From Prorocentrum cordatum (lineage: Eukaryota > Sar > Dinophyceae > Prorocentrales > Prorocentraceae), in assembly GCA_963575745.1 (NCBI GenBank), contig CAUYUJ010020704.1, positions 481,270 through 545,269 of the forward strand: a DNA stretch of 64,000 nt, given 5' to 3'. Below the pieces are notes generated by a model. The model ran no database searches and was not told the origin of the DNA. It was given only the letters and a program-made list of their open reading frames with translations. Both the position numbers and the translations under genes were made by a program. Positions 1 to 10,315 of the stretch are shown piece by piece. The first letter of the stretch is position 1; every line of letters begins with the position of its first letter.

Positions 1-60
1 AGATGAGGTGGAGGAGGAGGAGGAGGAGGAAGAGGCGGTGGAAAAAGAGGAGGAGGCGCG
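1..60. repeat. (GGA)n purine tract
   Basis: Imperfect GAG/GAA triplets fill the left edge of the window. The same purine/pyrimidine triplet class recurs throughout the window, often inside introns. The stretch from here to 260 shows nothing I recognise as a gene. Confidence 0.7.
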
Positions 61-261
61 GATCTGGATCTGGTTGCCACTTCCCGTTGGCCTCTCGGCA
101 GCCGTTCTGGGCTCGAGGGGGGCCTCTATGCCGATCTCTGTGGGCGGCTGCAGCGCACGCCCACCCACCGCGGTGCCCCCGGGGCGCCGCCCGGAGCGAT
201 GCCCGGGGAGCTCCAGCCTTACAGGCAGCTGCTCAGGTCGGGGGCGACAGTTGGGGGTATC

Positions 262-433
262 AGTGAAAACGTATAGTAAGGACGGGTGATAAGGACGCAA
301 GACCCTTGGAGGCCGAAGTTGGGTTTTTTAGGGCGGCGGGCGACCAGTGATAATGGCAAGGGCGGGCCTCAGAGGCAAGGACACAAGGGTATCCTAGAGG
401 AAGGCGCGCGTCCTTACTAGGCGCGTTGACTCT
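262..433. repeat. Foldback repeat family A, divergent copy
   Basis: The left end has a TAGTAAGGAC core and the right end has its inverse, GTCCTTACTA followed by GCGTTGAC. This matches the inverted ends of the better copies at 825-1001 and 19712-19894. The middle is poorly conserved, so this is an old copy. Confidence 0.5.
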
Positions 434-480
434 ATATCGAAGAGCAAACAACGATATGAACAGGGACGTTTGGTGGCGCT

Positions 481-595
481 CCGCGCAAATTTCTTGGATC
501 GGCGCTGGGCCCCCCTGGCGGCGCCTCCGTCGCAGCCCCTGGCGCTCTCCGTGCGCCAGGGAGGGGGGTCCAGCGCCGATCGAAGATCCGCGCGG
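481..595. repeat. Foldback repeat family B, copy 1
   Basis: Terminal inverted repeats of about 27 bp (left GGATCGGCGCTGG, right CCAGCGCCGATC, both next to CCGCGC blocks) enclose a short palindromic core. Two more copies lie at 2945-3059 and 17830-17950. There is no coding capacity, so it is MITE-like. Confidence 0.7.
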
Positions 596-654
596 ACATC
601 CAACAGTTTATGTTTATGCCATTGTTTGCTCCTCTAGGACAGGCATAAGAGGGG

Positions 655-815
655 ATGCATAGACCTCGAATGGTTGATGTATCGACGACGCGTCGAAGAT
701 GCATCGTTGGTCCCAGGGCGGTGTATCGACGAAGGGAAAACGATACGAGGGGCGGCCTGCATCGACGATGTATCGACGGTACATTGGCGATGCATCGGTC
801 AGTCGAGAACGATGC
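655..815. repeat. CGATGCATCG-rich palindromic block
   Basis: Dense runs of ATCGACGATG and CGATGCATCG words on both strands form an imperfect palindromic satellite. The same words form the core of the family C foldback at 5013-5216 and the partial copy at 1266-1400. Confidence 0.5.
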
Positions 816-824
816 ATTCCGCCA

Positions 825-1001
825 TACAGTCAGCCCTGATAGTAAGGATGAGCGCGACTTTCCAAGGTTACCCTTGAATCCTTCCCCTCTTGCCCATCCT
901 TGGCCGCTTTCGCTGGCCGCGCCCCGTTCGCAAAGTGTCGGCATGGCCTTCCAAGGCCTTGCATTTTTATCGTGCGTCCTATTTATACGGGTTGACTGTG
1001 T
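825..1001. repeat. Foldback repeat family A, complete copy
   Basis: The left end reads ACAGTCAGCCCTGATAGTA and the right end TATACGGGTTGACTGTG, which are imperfect inverses. The interior is shared with 3073-3250 and 19712-19894, including TTTCGCTGGCCGC and CTTTCCAAGG. It is non-coding and about 177 bp, a MITE-like family with several copies in this window. Confidence 0.7.
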
Positions 1002-1126
1002 GCCTATCCCCCCCAATCGTTGCCCCTCAGGCTGGCGAGGCGCCTGGACAGGGAGCCGCAGCTGCTGGCCGCCCTGTTGGGGAGGCCTGCGCGGCGGTCT
1101 TGGAGGAGGACAAAATACCAATACCG

Positions 1127-1190
1127 CTACAGTCAAACCGCATAGTAAGGATCAGCAACTTTCCCATCTTGGGACGCCGTTCGGCCTCGG
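1127..1190. repeat. Foldback repeat family A, left-end fragment
   Basis: CAGTCAAACCGCATAGTAAG followed by CAGCAACTTTCCC repeats the left end of family A. The right end is missing and other sequence follows. Confidence 0.55.
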
Positions 1191-1265
1191 GGCGCCCGTT
1201 TGGGGCAGCAACGTGGTTCAGGACGGGTTGGGCGCGGGAGCAAAAGGTCATGATAGTGAATCCAG

Positions 1266-1400
1266 GCCTTCCGGATGGTGTCCGAGCAGATGGGGTCGGA
1301 CGATCGTGCCGCAGTGTCGATGCATCGGCGATGCGGCCCGATGCGGGGCCTGATTTCTGCACATCGGCGTCGCCGACGCGTCGCCGTCGTCCCCGATGCA
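1266..1400. repeat. Foldback repeat family C, partial
   Basis: The left end GTCCGAGCAGATGGGGTCGG is followed by a CGATGCATCG-rich core. The end motif and core match the complete copy at 5013-5216; the right end is not evident. Confidence 0.5.
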
Positions 1401-1577
1401 TCGCCGAGGTTCTGATAGTGATGCGTTCCAAGACGTCCAAGGTTGCCGGGATCTCCCAGATCCCCAGACGTTCCACACGGGCCCCCGACACGAGGGAGCT
1501 GCTAGGCACCACGAACATCCTGGGACGCATCCCAAGCCAATCCCCTCACGACATCATTCGTCCTGCCTATCTCAGAA

Positions 1578-1725
1578 GGGGAAGAAACACACAGACACAA
1601 TTAATCCTCACTCCAAGGAAAATATGGGAAAATATGGGATGTGGGGGGGAAGACAAACACCCAGAACATATGGGAAACTATTGGGAATCCTTCTATTTGT
1701 GTGTATTTCTTTGTGTGTCCCAGGG
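1578..1725. repeat. Dispersed repeat family D, copy 1
   Basis: An AACACACAGACACAATTAAT left end, an AATATGGG-rich interior and a TTTCTTTGTGTGTCCCAGGG right end recur at 48848-48992 in the same order. The ends are weakly inverted (ACACACAGACACA against TGTGTGTATTTCTTTGTGTG), suggesting another short non-autonomous element. Confidence 0.6.
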
Positions 1726-2095
1726 CCCCTTCACTATCTCGGGGAGCAAAAAGAGGGCATATATATATGGTCCAGGGTCTGGGCCCCTCTCCCCTCCCCC
1801 CAATGGGTATATGCCAATCGCCCCACCCCCCTCCCCCCCGATGGGTCCCTCCCCCCCTCCACCCCTGTGGATGTGGTGTGGGGTTTAATTCAAGCTTCGC
1901 GCGGCCCGCTTAGCTTCGACCGGAAGAGATGCGCTCTCGACCCGCGAATCAAAAAATGTGGTGTGGGTGTGGTGTGTTGCTGTGGGTGTGTGCGGGGTGG
2001 CGCCGTGGTTCTCCTCCCCCCCCCTCCCCCCCTGTGGGTGTGGTGTGGGTGTGGCGTGTGGCTGTGATTGGCGTCATGTTGACAGCTCCAGTCCT

Positions 2096-2160
2096 CGTCG
2101 TTGTCGTCGTCGTCGTAGTTGTCGGTGTCGTCGTCATCGTCGTCGTCGTCGTCCCCACCC
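2096..2160. repeat. (GTC)n array
   Basis: Nearly uninterrupted GTC triplets. Poly-G and poly-C tracts follow up to 2355, with no gene evident. Confidence 0.8.
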
Positions 2161-2360
2161 ACCCCATCCCAGCTGGGGGGGGGGAGGGCGGGGGGCTTGT
2201 GAAACCCTGGGACCCATCTCATCTGGGGGGGGAGGGGGGGGCTTGTGAATCCTGGACCCGGGATCACACATATATGATCCCGGGCTCCGGGCCCACGGCC
2301 CCCCCCCCCCAGATGGTATGGTCCCAGGATTCCTCGGGCCCCCCCCCCCCCAGATGGTAT

Positions 2361-2365
2361 GGTCC

Positions 2366-2420
<55 letters not shown>

Positions 2421-2421
2421 T

Positions 2422-2467
<46 letters not shown>

Positions 2468-2632
2468 CTGCGGCGGCGACGACGCCGGCGGCGGCGGCGG
2501 CGACGACGACGATGACGACGATGACGACGGCGACGACGACGATGACGACGACGACGATGACGACGACGACGACGACGACGAGGACGACGAGGACGACGAG
2601 GACGACGACGACGACGACGACGACGACGACCT
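2361..2632. repeat. (GAC)n array
   Basis: About 270 bp of GAC/GGC triplets. All six frames stay open as poly-D, poly-R or poly-T, so the open frames here are artefacts of the triplet repeat and not genes. Confidence 0.9.
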
Positions 2633-2790
2633 CTGAACCACCACAGCACCACACCACATCCACAGGGGGGGGGAGGGGGGCACCGCAGCGCAGCACCACG
2701 CCACGCCCACCTCTGAACCACCACAGCACCACACCACATCCACAGGGGGGGGGAGGGGGGCACCGCAGCGCAGCACCACGCCACGCCCAC
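2631..2790 (+). repeat. Exact 80-bp tandem duplication
   Basis: Two adjacent 80-bp units (2631-2710 and 2711-2790) start with CTCTGAACCACCACAGCACC and look identical by eye, including a G-rich run. This suggests a recent duplication. G tracts continue to 2865. Confidence 0.85.
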
Positions 2791-2878
2791 AGGGGGGGGC
2801 GGGGGGGGACCATCGCGCGGGGGGGCGGGCCAATGGCATCAGCATTGGGGGGGAGGGGGGGGGCCCAAGCCATGGACC

Positions 2879-2933
2879 ATATATATATATATATATGTAT
2901 ATATATACATATATACACATATACATATACACA
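2879..2933. repeat. (TA)n microsatellite
   Basis: TATATA/TACATA dinucleotide tract directly left of a family B foldback. Confidence 0.85.
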
Positions 2934-2944
2934 CTCTCGGGGGT

Positions 2945-3059
2945 CCGCGCGGATTTCTTCGATCGGCGCTGGACTGCCCTCCCTGGCGCGCGGAGCGCAC
3001 AAGGGTGGCGCAGGAGGCGGCGCCAGGGGGCTCCAGCGCCGATCCAAGAATCCGCGCGG
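2945..3059. repeat. Foldback repeat family B, copy 2
   Basis: CCGCGCGGATTTCTTCGATC at the left and GATCCAAGAATCCGCGCGG at the right are near-perfect inverses. It has the same family and size as 481-595. Confidence 0.75.
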
Positions 3060-3072
3060 GCCTGCGATAGGT

Positions 3073-3250
3073 TACAATCAGCCCGCATAGTAAGGATGAG
3101 CGCGACTTTCCAAGGTTGTCTTTGCATCCTTCCCCTTCGGCCCATCCTTGGCCGCTTTCGCTGGCCGCGCCCCGCTCGCAGAGTGTCGACATGGCTTTGC
3201 AAGGTCCTTGCGTTCTCATCGTGTGTCCTTGTTCTACGGGTTTGCTTGTG
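3073..3250. repeat. Foldback repeat family A, copy 3
   Basis: CAGCCCGCATAGTAAGGATG opens the element and GTTCTACGGGTTTGC closes it. The interior TTTCGCTGGCCGC block matches the other copies. It starts a few bases after a family B element, so insertions cluster here. Confidence 0.65.
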
Positions 3251-3519
3251 CCCCTCCCTCGTTTTCGCATGTTTTGGCCTCCCGAGATGCCCTCGTCGCC
3301 ACGTCTGGACTCGTCTTGAAATTCTGACCAGAACGCATCCCAGGAGAGGTGCAGGGAAATGCGGCATCGGTACCTTTTTGGCTGCCCAGGTTCCACCCTG
3401 GCCTGGGCAAGCTGGTCAGGGTGCCTCCCGGCAAGTGGCCCTTCGTCGACGACGCGGTCTGGGCAGCGTCAGGCCGCTCGACGGAGCCCAGGGGTCTTCG
3501 CTTTGTCGCGTGATTTCCC

Positions 3520-3770
3520 ATGCGAGCTCCCCATACGGGAGACCTCGGTTCGAGGAGGTCCGGGAAGCCTGTGCAGTTTGTTCCCAACCCTCCAGCGCTG
3601 GGTTCTCGTTTCGAACAGATCACTGCTGCCTCCTTCTTCTCTCGTCCCGCCTACCTGCCCGCCTGCCGCCAACTTCCCTCCTACCTCGCCGTCCCTTTTG
3701 CATGCGAGCTGCGAATCTGTCACCACTTTCGGGTGCGGCTGGGAAGCCCAGCGGGGTGCGGTCATACCCA
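3520..3770 (+). repeat. Dispersed repeat family E, copy 1
   Basis: Shares order and wording with 5960-6245: GCGAGCTCCCC, TTCGAGGAGGTCC, a TTCTCTCGTCCCGCC-type pyrimidine block, CTCGCCGTCCCT and GTGCGGCTGGGA. It is non-coding by eye. The preceding 3251-3520 holds nothing recognisable. Confidence 0.6.
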
Positions 3771-4060
3771 GATTGTTGTTTGACCTTAATGTCGCTGGGG
3801 GCTGCGAACTGCTAAACCGTCGTTACTTCTGTGCTTCCTTAAAGGTCCAGCACAGTGCGGTCGTGAATGGGACCTTGCCGTCTCTGGGGGCTGCAAACTG
3901 CGAAACTGTCAACAATTGTGTGTGTGTTCCTGGAAGAGCCCAGCGGAATGCGGACCCCGCTCAGATCTGAATTAGACCTCGCTGCCCCTGGGGTGTGCGA
4001 ATTGCGAAATTATCACCATTCCTGTGAAGTGCTGGGCAGGTCGCCAGCTTCCTGCCGTCT
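3690..4060 (+). repeat. Degenerate tandem repeat, about 95 bp x 4
   Basis: The phrase GGGGCTGCGAACTGC (variants GAGCTGCGAATCTG, GGCTGCAAACTGCGAAACTG, GTGTGCGAATTGCGAAATTA) recurs roughly every 95 bp, each followed by a CAGCxxxGTGCGGxC phrase. From 4060 to 4740 I see no gene, only unique-looking sequence. Confidence 0.5.
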
Positions 4061-4744
4061 TCCTCGCTTACTCTCACTTCCTGCCAGTTTCCTATCTGGT
4101 TTCGCGCCACCGCCTTCTTCATTTTCCCAATGTGGTCCTACACCCGAGTGAGCCGTATAACACGCGAGTCCCCCGTTGAGCTTTCACACCAAATCGGGCA
4201 TACTGTATCGCCATCATCCGCAATGCAGTTGCTCATTGTTATTGTCACTTCGTGCAGATCGAATGGGTACGTCGCAGGGTCATTCAGATTGAGGGTTCTG
4301 TAGAACTTCCACCCCCTCGAGAGACGCTGTGTACCATGACTGCACCGGTTTACAAAAGCCTCACCTCGCTTGCCTGGCCTAGCACCAGCCCTTCGCCTGC
4401 CGCTTCATGGAGGGCTGGTGGGATTAGCTCTGCCCCCGCGCATGCACCGCAATTTTCTGCGCGATATCCGCGCTGACAACTTCGTTCCAAGAGCTCTAGG
4501 TCACCCGCGGGGGCGCGAAAATACTGCGCGTCGCGCGTCTCGGCCTGGGCCAGAACAGTCGCCCTTCTCTGAGGGGTTGGCGCGAGGGCTCGAAGATGAT
4601 TGCGCGTCGCGCATTGTAGGGCGCGATGCGCGAAGCTAGGTAACCTAGGGAATCTGGCCTCTCCTCAAGCACGGCCAGAAAGTCCCAACCCGAGGAGCTT
4701 GGCTTGGAGCTTGGCTTCTCTAATTAGAGAGGGCCAGGTCCCGG

Positions 4745-4990
4745 ACAAAATAGGCCACAAGCTTCGATCCGATCGATCAGATTCGATGTCGAATCCGGCC
4801 AGCCCGATCCGATTCGACCCCCATATTCCGACGATCCGATGCGGAACGATGTTTGCATGGCGCTGCCGTTCATCCTGGCGCAGCCGATCCGATCCGATTC
4901 GATTTCGATTCCGCGCCGACGCAGCCCGATCCGATGCACATTTCTCTTCGATCCGAGTTACCGATTCGATGCAGATTGATCTTGGATTCG
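4745..4990. repeat. GATCCGAT/GATTCGAT word cluster
   Basis: Short words GATCCGAT, GATTCGAT and CGATCCGA occur many times. A smaller cluster of the same words is at 21100-21160. There is no coding signal. It may be a decayed satellite. Confidence 0.4.
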
Positions 4991-5012
4991 TGGGACAAGG
5001 TCCTCAGCCTTT

Positions 5013-5216
5013 GGGCCATCCAGATGGGGTCAGAGTAGACGGGGTCGAAGGATCGCTCCGCATCGCCGGTGCATCGTCGATGCGGCTCGATGTGGAGCTC
5101 GATTCTCTCCACGCCGAAGTCGCCATGCCTCGCCGACGTCGCCGAAGCATCGGCGATGCATCGGCGATGCGGCGCGACCATCCGACCCCATCTGCTCGGA
5201 CACCCTTTGGGAGGCC
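5013..5216. repeat. Foldback repeat family C, complete copy
   Basis: The left end GGTCAGAGTAGACGGGGTCG and the right end CGACCATCCGACCCCATCTG are imperfect inverses enclosing a CGATGCATCGGCGATG core. It is about 200 bp with no coding capacity, so it is MITE-like. Confidence 0.6.
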
Positions 5217-5494
5217 TCTAGCCTGGGGTGGAAGAGCCGCCGCCCGCCCCGACCTCTCTGCCCAGACCCTCCGGGCGGGCCGCGGACAAGTTTCGTCGGG
5301 GTGTTTTTTGGAGATCGCTCTCGGGCCCCACCTGGGACTTGGCATCGCTCGGACGCGTGCAGCTGCTCTCTGCGAGGACCGTCGAGGCGCATCCTCGATC
5401 ATCGAGCAACAAGAAGCACGGAGAAGACCGACAGGCGCACGCGGAATGAACGTCCGAGCGATGGCAAGGGGAGGCCTCCAGTTCCGCGATTGAG

Positions 5495-5684
5495 ATGTTT
5501 CTCGCGGCCGGGAAGCGGCCCCTCGAGGAGTACTCGCACCCCTGCGGGCGCGCGGCGGCGGCCGTCCGCGAGCACCGCCGCCGCCTGCGTGCCCTCGGCG
5601 TGGGCTACGCCCCCGAGGCTGCCGAGCTGTCGCGCCGCCCGCGTGGGGCTCTCCATATAGAGGCATGTATACAATATGTATATG

Positions 5685-5716
<32 letters not shown>

Positions 5717-5732
5717 TGTATATGTATGTATG

Positions 5733-5784
<52 letters not shown>

Positions 5785-6624
5785 TGCGCGACCAGCCCCC
5801 GCCCAAGGCGTTGGCGGGGAGGACAAAGGGGCGAGGGGGAGGGGAGGGGGTGCAGCGAGGATGTGTGTGTGTGGTTCTCTTCCTCCTCCTTTCGCCTTGG
5901 ACAGATCGCGGCCGCTTGCGTGGGGTCGATCTCTCTTTGGCGCCCCGGGGGCCTTCGCGGTGCACCCCGTGCGAGCTCCCCAGGGGGGAGGCTTCTGTTC
6001 GAGGAGGTCCAGAGAGCTTGTGCAATTTGCTCCTACCCCCCCTGCGTTGGGCTCTGATTTTGAGAGGATCGCTCCTGCATCCTGCTTCTCCCGTCCCGCC
6101 TCCCTCCGTCTCCCTCCTGTTGCTTCCTACCTCCCACCTTCCCACCTGCCGCTCAAATGCCCTCCCACCTCGCCGTCCCTGGGGCGCTGCGAGCTGCGGA
6201 ACCGGCATCACTTTCACGTGCGGCTGGGAGGCCCAGACATGCGATGTCGTGATATTTTCAATGCGGGGTCCAAAAAAGTCCCGACCCTTGCCTCGGGAGC
6301 AGCTTTTCAGCCTGAGTAGTTTTGTTGACGGTCCTGGGGCCCAGTAAAGGGCCCCCAGGGGCCGAAAACGAAGACAAACCTCACAACCTGATTTTTTTTG
6401 TCATGACGCGACCATGTCTGGGAGGCCCCGCGAGTTGCGGTCATGTTCCCCCGAGGCCGCCGAGCTGTCGCGCCGCCTGGAGTCCGCCGCCGACGCGGTG
6501 GCCCTCGTGCTGGCGCAAAGCACCGGCGCGGCCACGCACGACGCCTCAGGGGCAACGTCAGGGGGGGACGGGTTCGGACCGGGGACGCAGCGACCCCCGA
6601 TCGCCCATTCATTGCCGATATTGT
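5495..6624 (+). CDS. Unidentified two-exon coding fragment with exon-end-duplicating intron
   Basis: I do not recognise this protein. The first exon (5495-5639) follows an AG acceptor and encodes a basic, Ala/Arg-rich segment ending PEAAELSRR. The phrase CCGAGCTGTCGCGCCGCC and the bases before it are repeated at 6450-6477 with one mismatch in 28 bp. There the frame continues as [14 protein letters not shown] up to a stop at 6624. Joining at the duplicated phrase removes about 838 nt that contain a TATG microsatellite, family E and family F repeats. The alternation of Arg/Ala/Glu/Leu suggests a helical segment. No further exons were identified. It could be chance open frame in GC-rich DNA, but the boundary duplication matches the pattern seen in the DUF179 gene at 20911-21416. 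Confidence 0.4.
5665..5781. repeat. (TATG)n/(TA)n microsatellite
   Basis: TATGTATG units grade into a pure TA run of about 40 bp, inside the presumed intron of the 5495-6624 fragment. Confidence 0.9.
5960..6245 (+). repeat. Dispersed repeat family E, copy 2
   Basis: Parallels 3520-3770: GCGAGCTCCCCAGG, TTCGAGGAGGTCCAGAGAGC, a polypyrimidine block, CTCGCCGTCCCTGGGG and GTGCGGCTGGGAGGCCC. A family F repeat follows directly. Confidence 0.6.
6236..6336 (+). repeat. Dispersed repeat family F, copy 1
   Basis: The order is CATGCGATG, GCGGGGTCC, AAGTCCCGACCCTTGCCTC, AGCTTTTCAGCCTGAGT and TTGACGGTCC. The same order recurs at 48458-48545 and 50248-50346, and inverted at 49775-49872. It is non-coding. 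Confidence 0.65.
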
Positions 6625-7984
6625 AGGGCGCACCAAAAAAGAAACTGGTCCGCAGAGCCGTGGGGCACCTTGTCAACGTCGGCCTCGACGAATGATGCGC
6701 CCCCTGATTTCCTATAGCAGGACTTATCTTGGCCAGCGTGGACCCCGAGCAGTGCGTTCTAGCGTCTCGTGCAGTGAAGCCTCTGCGGTGCAATCTACGT
6801 GGTGCAATCCACTCTGCTGAACTTGAAGTCGTCATCTCCGCTGCTCGCGCAAACATCCCACCCACCCACCCGCAACTTGTTTCGCAAAACTCATGATGCG
6901 GGGGACGGCGGCGCCACCGATGACGACATCGATGGTCACATCCTCACTGCCGATGCTCGTCGCCGTGAGTCGATGATGAAGGTGAGCATATCGACGATAC
7001 TCGGACGTGCGCGGTGACAAGATGACGTCGGCAACGTCTGCGACAATGACGAAGATGGCACCTGCGACGACGATGTTCAAGAGGGCGACGGCACGAACGA
7101 TAACGGCTCCAATGATGGCAAACACGCTGACGATTGTGATGTCCATCTGTCGATGAGGCTAGTGATCGCGGTGGCATTGACAAGGTTGAAAAGGAAATCC
7201 GCGCGCGCGGAAGTTGAACAAATCCGTCAGACTGTTCATACGCGCGCGGCGGTGCGCGAAAGTGGCCCGCCTGGTATTTGTTGCGAGGGATTTTCGCCCT
7301 CGGCGCATGACCAGAATATCGCGGGTGCTCCGCGCGGTGACGTGAAATCTTTGGATTTAGCAGAATTCATAAGGACTCCATGGTTTTCGATGATTTTAGC
7401 ATGAGCGCGCGGACAGGAGGAGATTTGCAACGCTTGCGTGGCAAAACCATTTTGGGGGTCCTCTCTTTTTTATTTAGAAAGAGGTTTTGTGTGCTGAAAC
7501 GCATGCGAACGCATCGTTTTGGGTGCGATTTTGACATGGGCGCGCGCGTAATGTTTTCTTGGGAAAGGGGACGTTGAAATTTGTTGTCTTGGGATGAAGA
7601 AGCGCGCGCGTAGCACGATTTGACAGGGGCGGCGGGCGGGGGGGGATGCGATGCCAGCTTGGCTGGGATAGTGCGAACTCATAGCTAGGATGGGCGAACG
7701 CGCAGAATAATTATGAAACTGCAGCACCCCAGGGGGGACCGTTAACTCCCAGGGGTGGTGGTGGTGGCGGTGGTGGTGGTGGTGGTGGTGTGGGGGGGGT
7801 AGAGTCTATCCGTCTTTCAGAAAGGTGAATCGATGTGGTGCAACCAATGTGGTGCAGTCTATGTGGTGCACTTAATCTTGACCGTCTTGAAGCTGTCCTC
7901 TCCACTGCTCGTGCAAACATCCCACCCTCCCACCCGCAACTTGGTCGCAAGACCTCGTTATACAAGACCGTGACGGCCGGTACC

Positions 7985-8453
7985 CGATGGCACTTGGCCA
8001 CGACACCGGCGCCGACGACGACAGCGACAACGACGACGACGGCGCCGCCGACACCGACGACGACGACACCGACGACGTCCCCAAAGACTTCGACGACGAC
8101 AGCGACCACGACGACGAGGACACCGACGCCGACGACGACGACGATGACAACGACGACGACGATGACGACGCCGACGACGACGATAACGACGACACCGACG
8201 ACGCCGACGACGTCAACGACGCCGACGACGACGACGACGAAAACGGCGACGACGACGACGCCGACGTCGACGACGACGAAGACGACAACGACGCCGACGC
8301 CGACGACGACGACGAAGACGACGACGACGTCAAAACGACGACGGCGACAACGACGACAACGACGAGGAAGGAGGGAGGACGGCGACGACGCGAACGACGA
8401 AGAAGGAAGAAGGACGGCGACGCCGACGACGGCAACGACGAGGGAGGAGGGAA

Positions 8454-8491
<38 letters not shown>

Positions 8492-8715
8492 CGACGAAAT
8501 AGCAGGGACGACGACGACACGCCGACGACGGACGACGACGACGACAAGGGAGGAGGAGGAAGGACGACCACGGCGACAACGACGACGGAAACGACCACGA
8601 CGCCAAAGAGGACGCCGACGACGAACACGAGGAAAGACAGAGGACGACGTAGGCGACGACGACGACGACGCGGGAGGAGGGAGGACAGCGACGACGACGA
8701 CGACGACGACGCAAG
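7985..8715. repeat. (GAC)n array in macro-unit 2
   Basis: Over 700 bp of GAC/GCC/AAC triplets. It keeps all frames open and accounts for the long Asp-, Thr- or Val-rich open frames here. Confidence 0.9.
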
Positions 8716-9494
8716 AGCGCGCGCGCACGCTTATGTTGAAAATCCGTGTTGCGAAACCTGAGGTTTTTGTAAGTTTTTTGGACGCGCGATTTTGAAATCC
8801 TTCCGAAACCGAAGGGTTTTGAAGGTTTTTCGGCATACGCTCGCGACGACGCGCGCGTCTGCACTTCGTCCCGTTTTTTTGCAGAGAATTCTCGCGACGG
8901 CACGCGCGAAAGGGCGTTCGACAGATTTCGACATGAGCGCGCGCGAAGCCCGTTTGGTAGCATGTTGTTAAAATCTTGAAACACCGATGGTTTTGTTAAG
9001 ATTTAGCAAGAGCTCGCGCGGAAACTTTTTTAGCAACTCAGTGTTGCGAAACCATGTGTGTTTTTGCATGTTTTTTGGAAACTCGATTGCGAAATCCCTC
9101 CGGCACCGAAGGTTTCTGAAGGATTTCGGCATGCGCGCGCGACGACGCGCGCGTGTGCACTTCGTCTCATTTTTTGCAAGGGATTCGTGAACAAGTGTTA
9201 TGTTAGAGCAAGAAATGTCACTGCATAGTGTTTTTTTTTTGCACAAGGGAACCTCAGGGGGGGGAACCCGGCCTGCCTGGCATGGTACGATTTCATATTT
9301 AGGATGGACGAGTGGTCAGAATCATATATGATTTACATACCCGAAAGTGGAACCGATAAGTCCGGGGGGGGGGTAGAGTCGATTCTCCTTTTAGAAAGGA
9401 GAATGGGTTTTTACACATGATTCGACACATCCCGTGCTCCTGCAAACATCCCACCCACCCGCCCGCAACTTGGTTTGCACAACCTCTCCAGACG

Positions 9495-10230
9495 GACTAC
9501 GGCGACACCGACGGCAACGACTTCGACGACACCGACGACTTTTCCGACGACTTCGACGACGACGACGACAACGAGTACGACGACGACGACGACGACGACA
9601 CCGACGACGACGACGACGACGACGCCGACACCGACGACGACGATGACGCCGACGACGACGACGACGCCGACGACGACGACGACGACGACGGCGAAGCCGA
9701 CGACGCCGATAACGACGACGACGCCGACGGCGGCGGCGACGACGACGACGCCGACGACGACGCCGACGACGGCGGCGACGACGACGACGCCGACGACGAC
9801 GACGACGACAATGCAGACGTCGACGACGCCGACACCAACGACGACGACGACGCCGACGTCGACGACGCCAACGAAGACGACGACGACGACGACGAAGAAG
9901 AGGGAGGACGACGACGGCGACAATGACGCCAACGACGAGGGAGGAGGGAGGACGGCGACGACGCGAACGACGAAGAAGGAGGAAGGACGGCGGCGCCGAC
10001 GACGACGACGAGGGAAGAGGGAAGACGACGACGGCGACGATGACGACGACGACGAAATAGGAGGAACGACGACGAGACGCCGACGACGGACGACAACGAC
10101 GACGACGACGACGAGGGAGGAGGAGGAGGAAGGACGACCACGGCGACAACGACGACGGAAACGACCGCGACGCCAGAGAAGACGACGACGACGAACACGA
10201 GGAAACACAGAGGACGACGACGGCGACGAT

Positions 10231-10261
<31 letters not shown>

Positions 10262-10315
10262 ACGACGAGGGAGGAGGGAGGACGGCGACGACGATGCCGA
10301 CGACGCAAGAACGCG
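9495..10315. repeat. (GAC)n array in macro-unit 3
   Basis: Similar to the array in unit 2, including shared interruptions such as GAGGGAGGAGGGAGGACGGC and an ACGACCACGGCGACAACG phrase. The units diverged after a common expansion or were homogenised. Confidence 0.9.

Noticed and set aside
2361-2632. Long Asp-, Arg- or Thr-rich open frames in GAC arrays (also at 7985-8715, 9495-10315, 18516-18750, 19138-19586)
   Set aside because: All frames remain open because the repeat is a triplet without stop codons; there is no composition change or start context suggesting a gene.
4600-5493. A 297-codon plus-strand open frame
   Set aside because: It spans the GATC word cluster and a foldback repeat, with repeat-derived composition and no domain.
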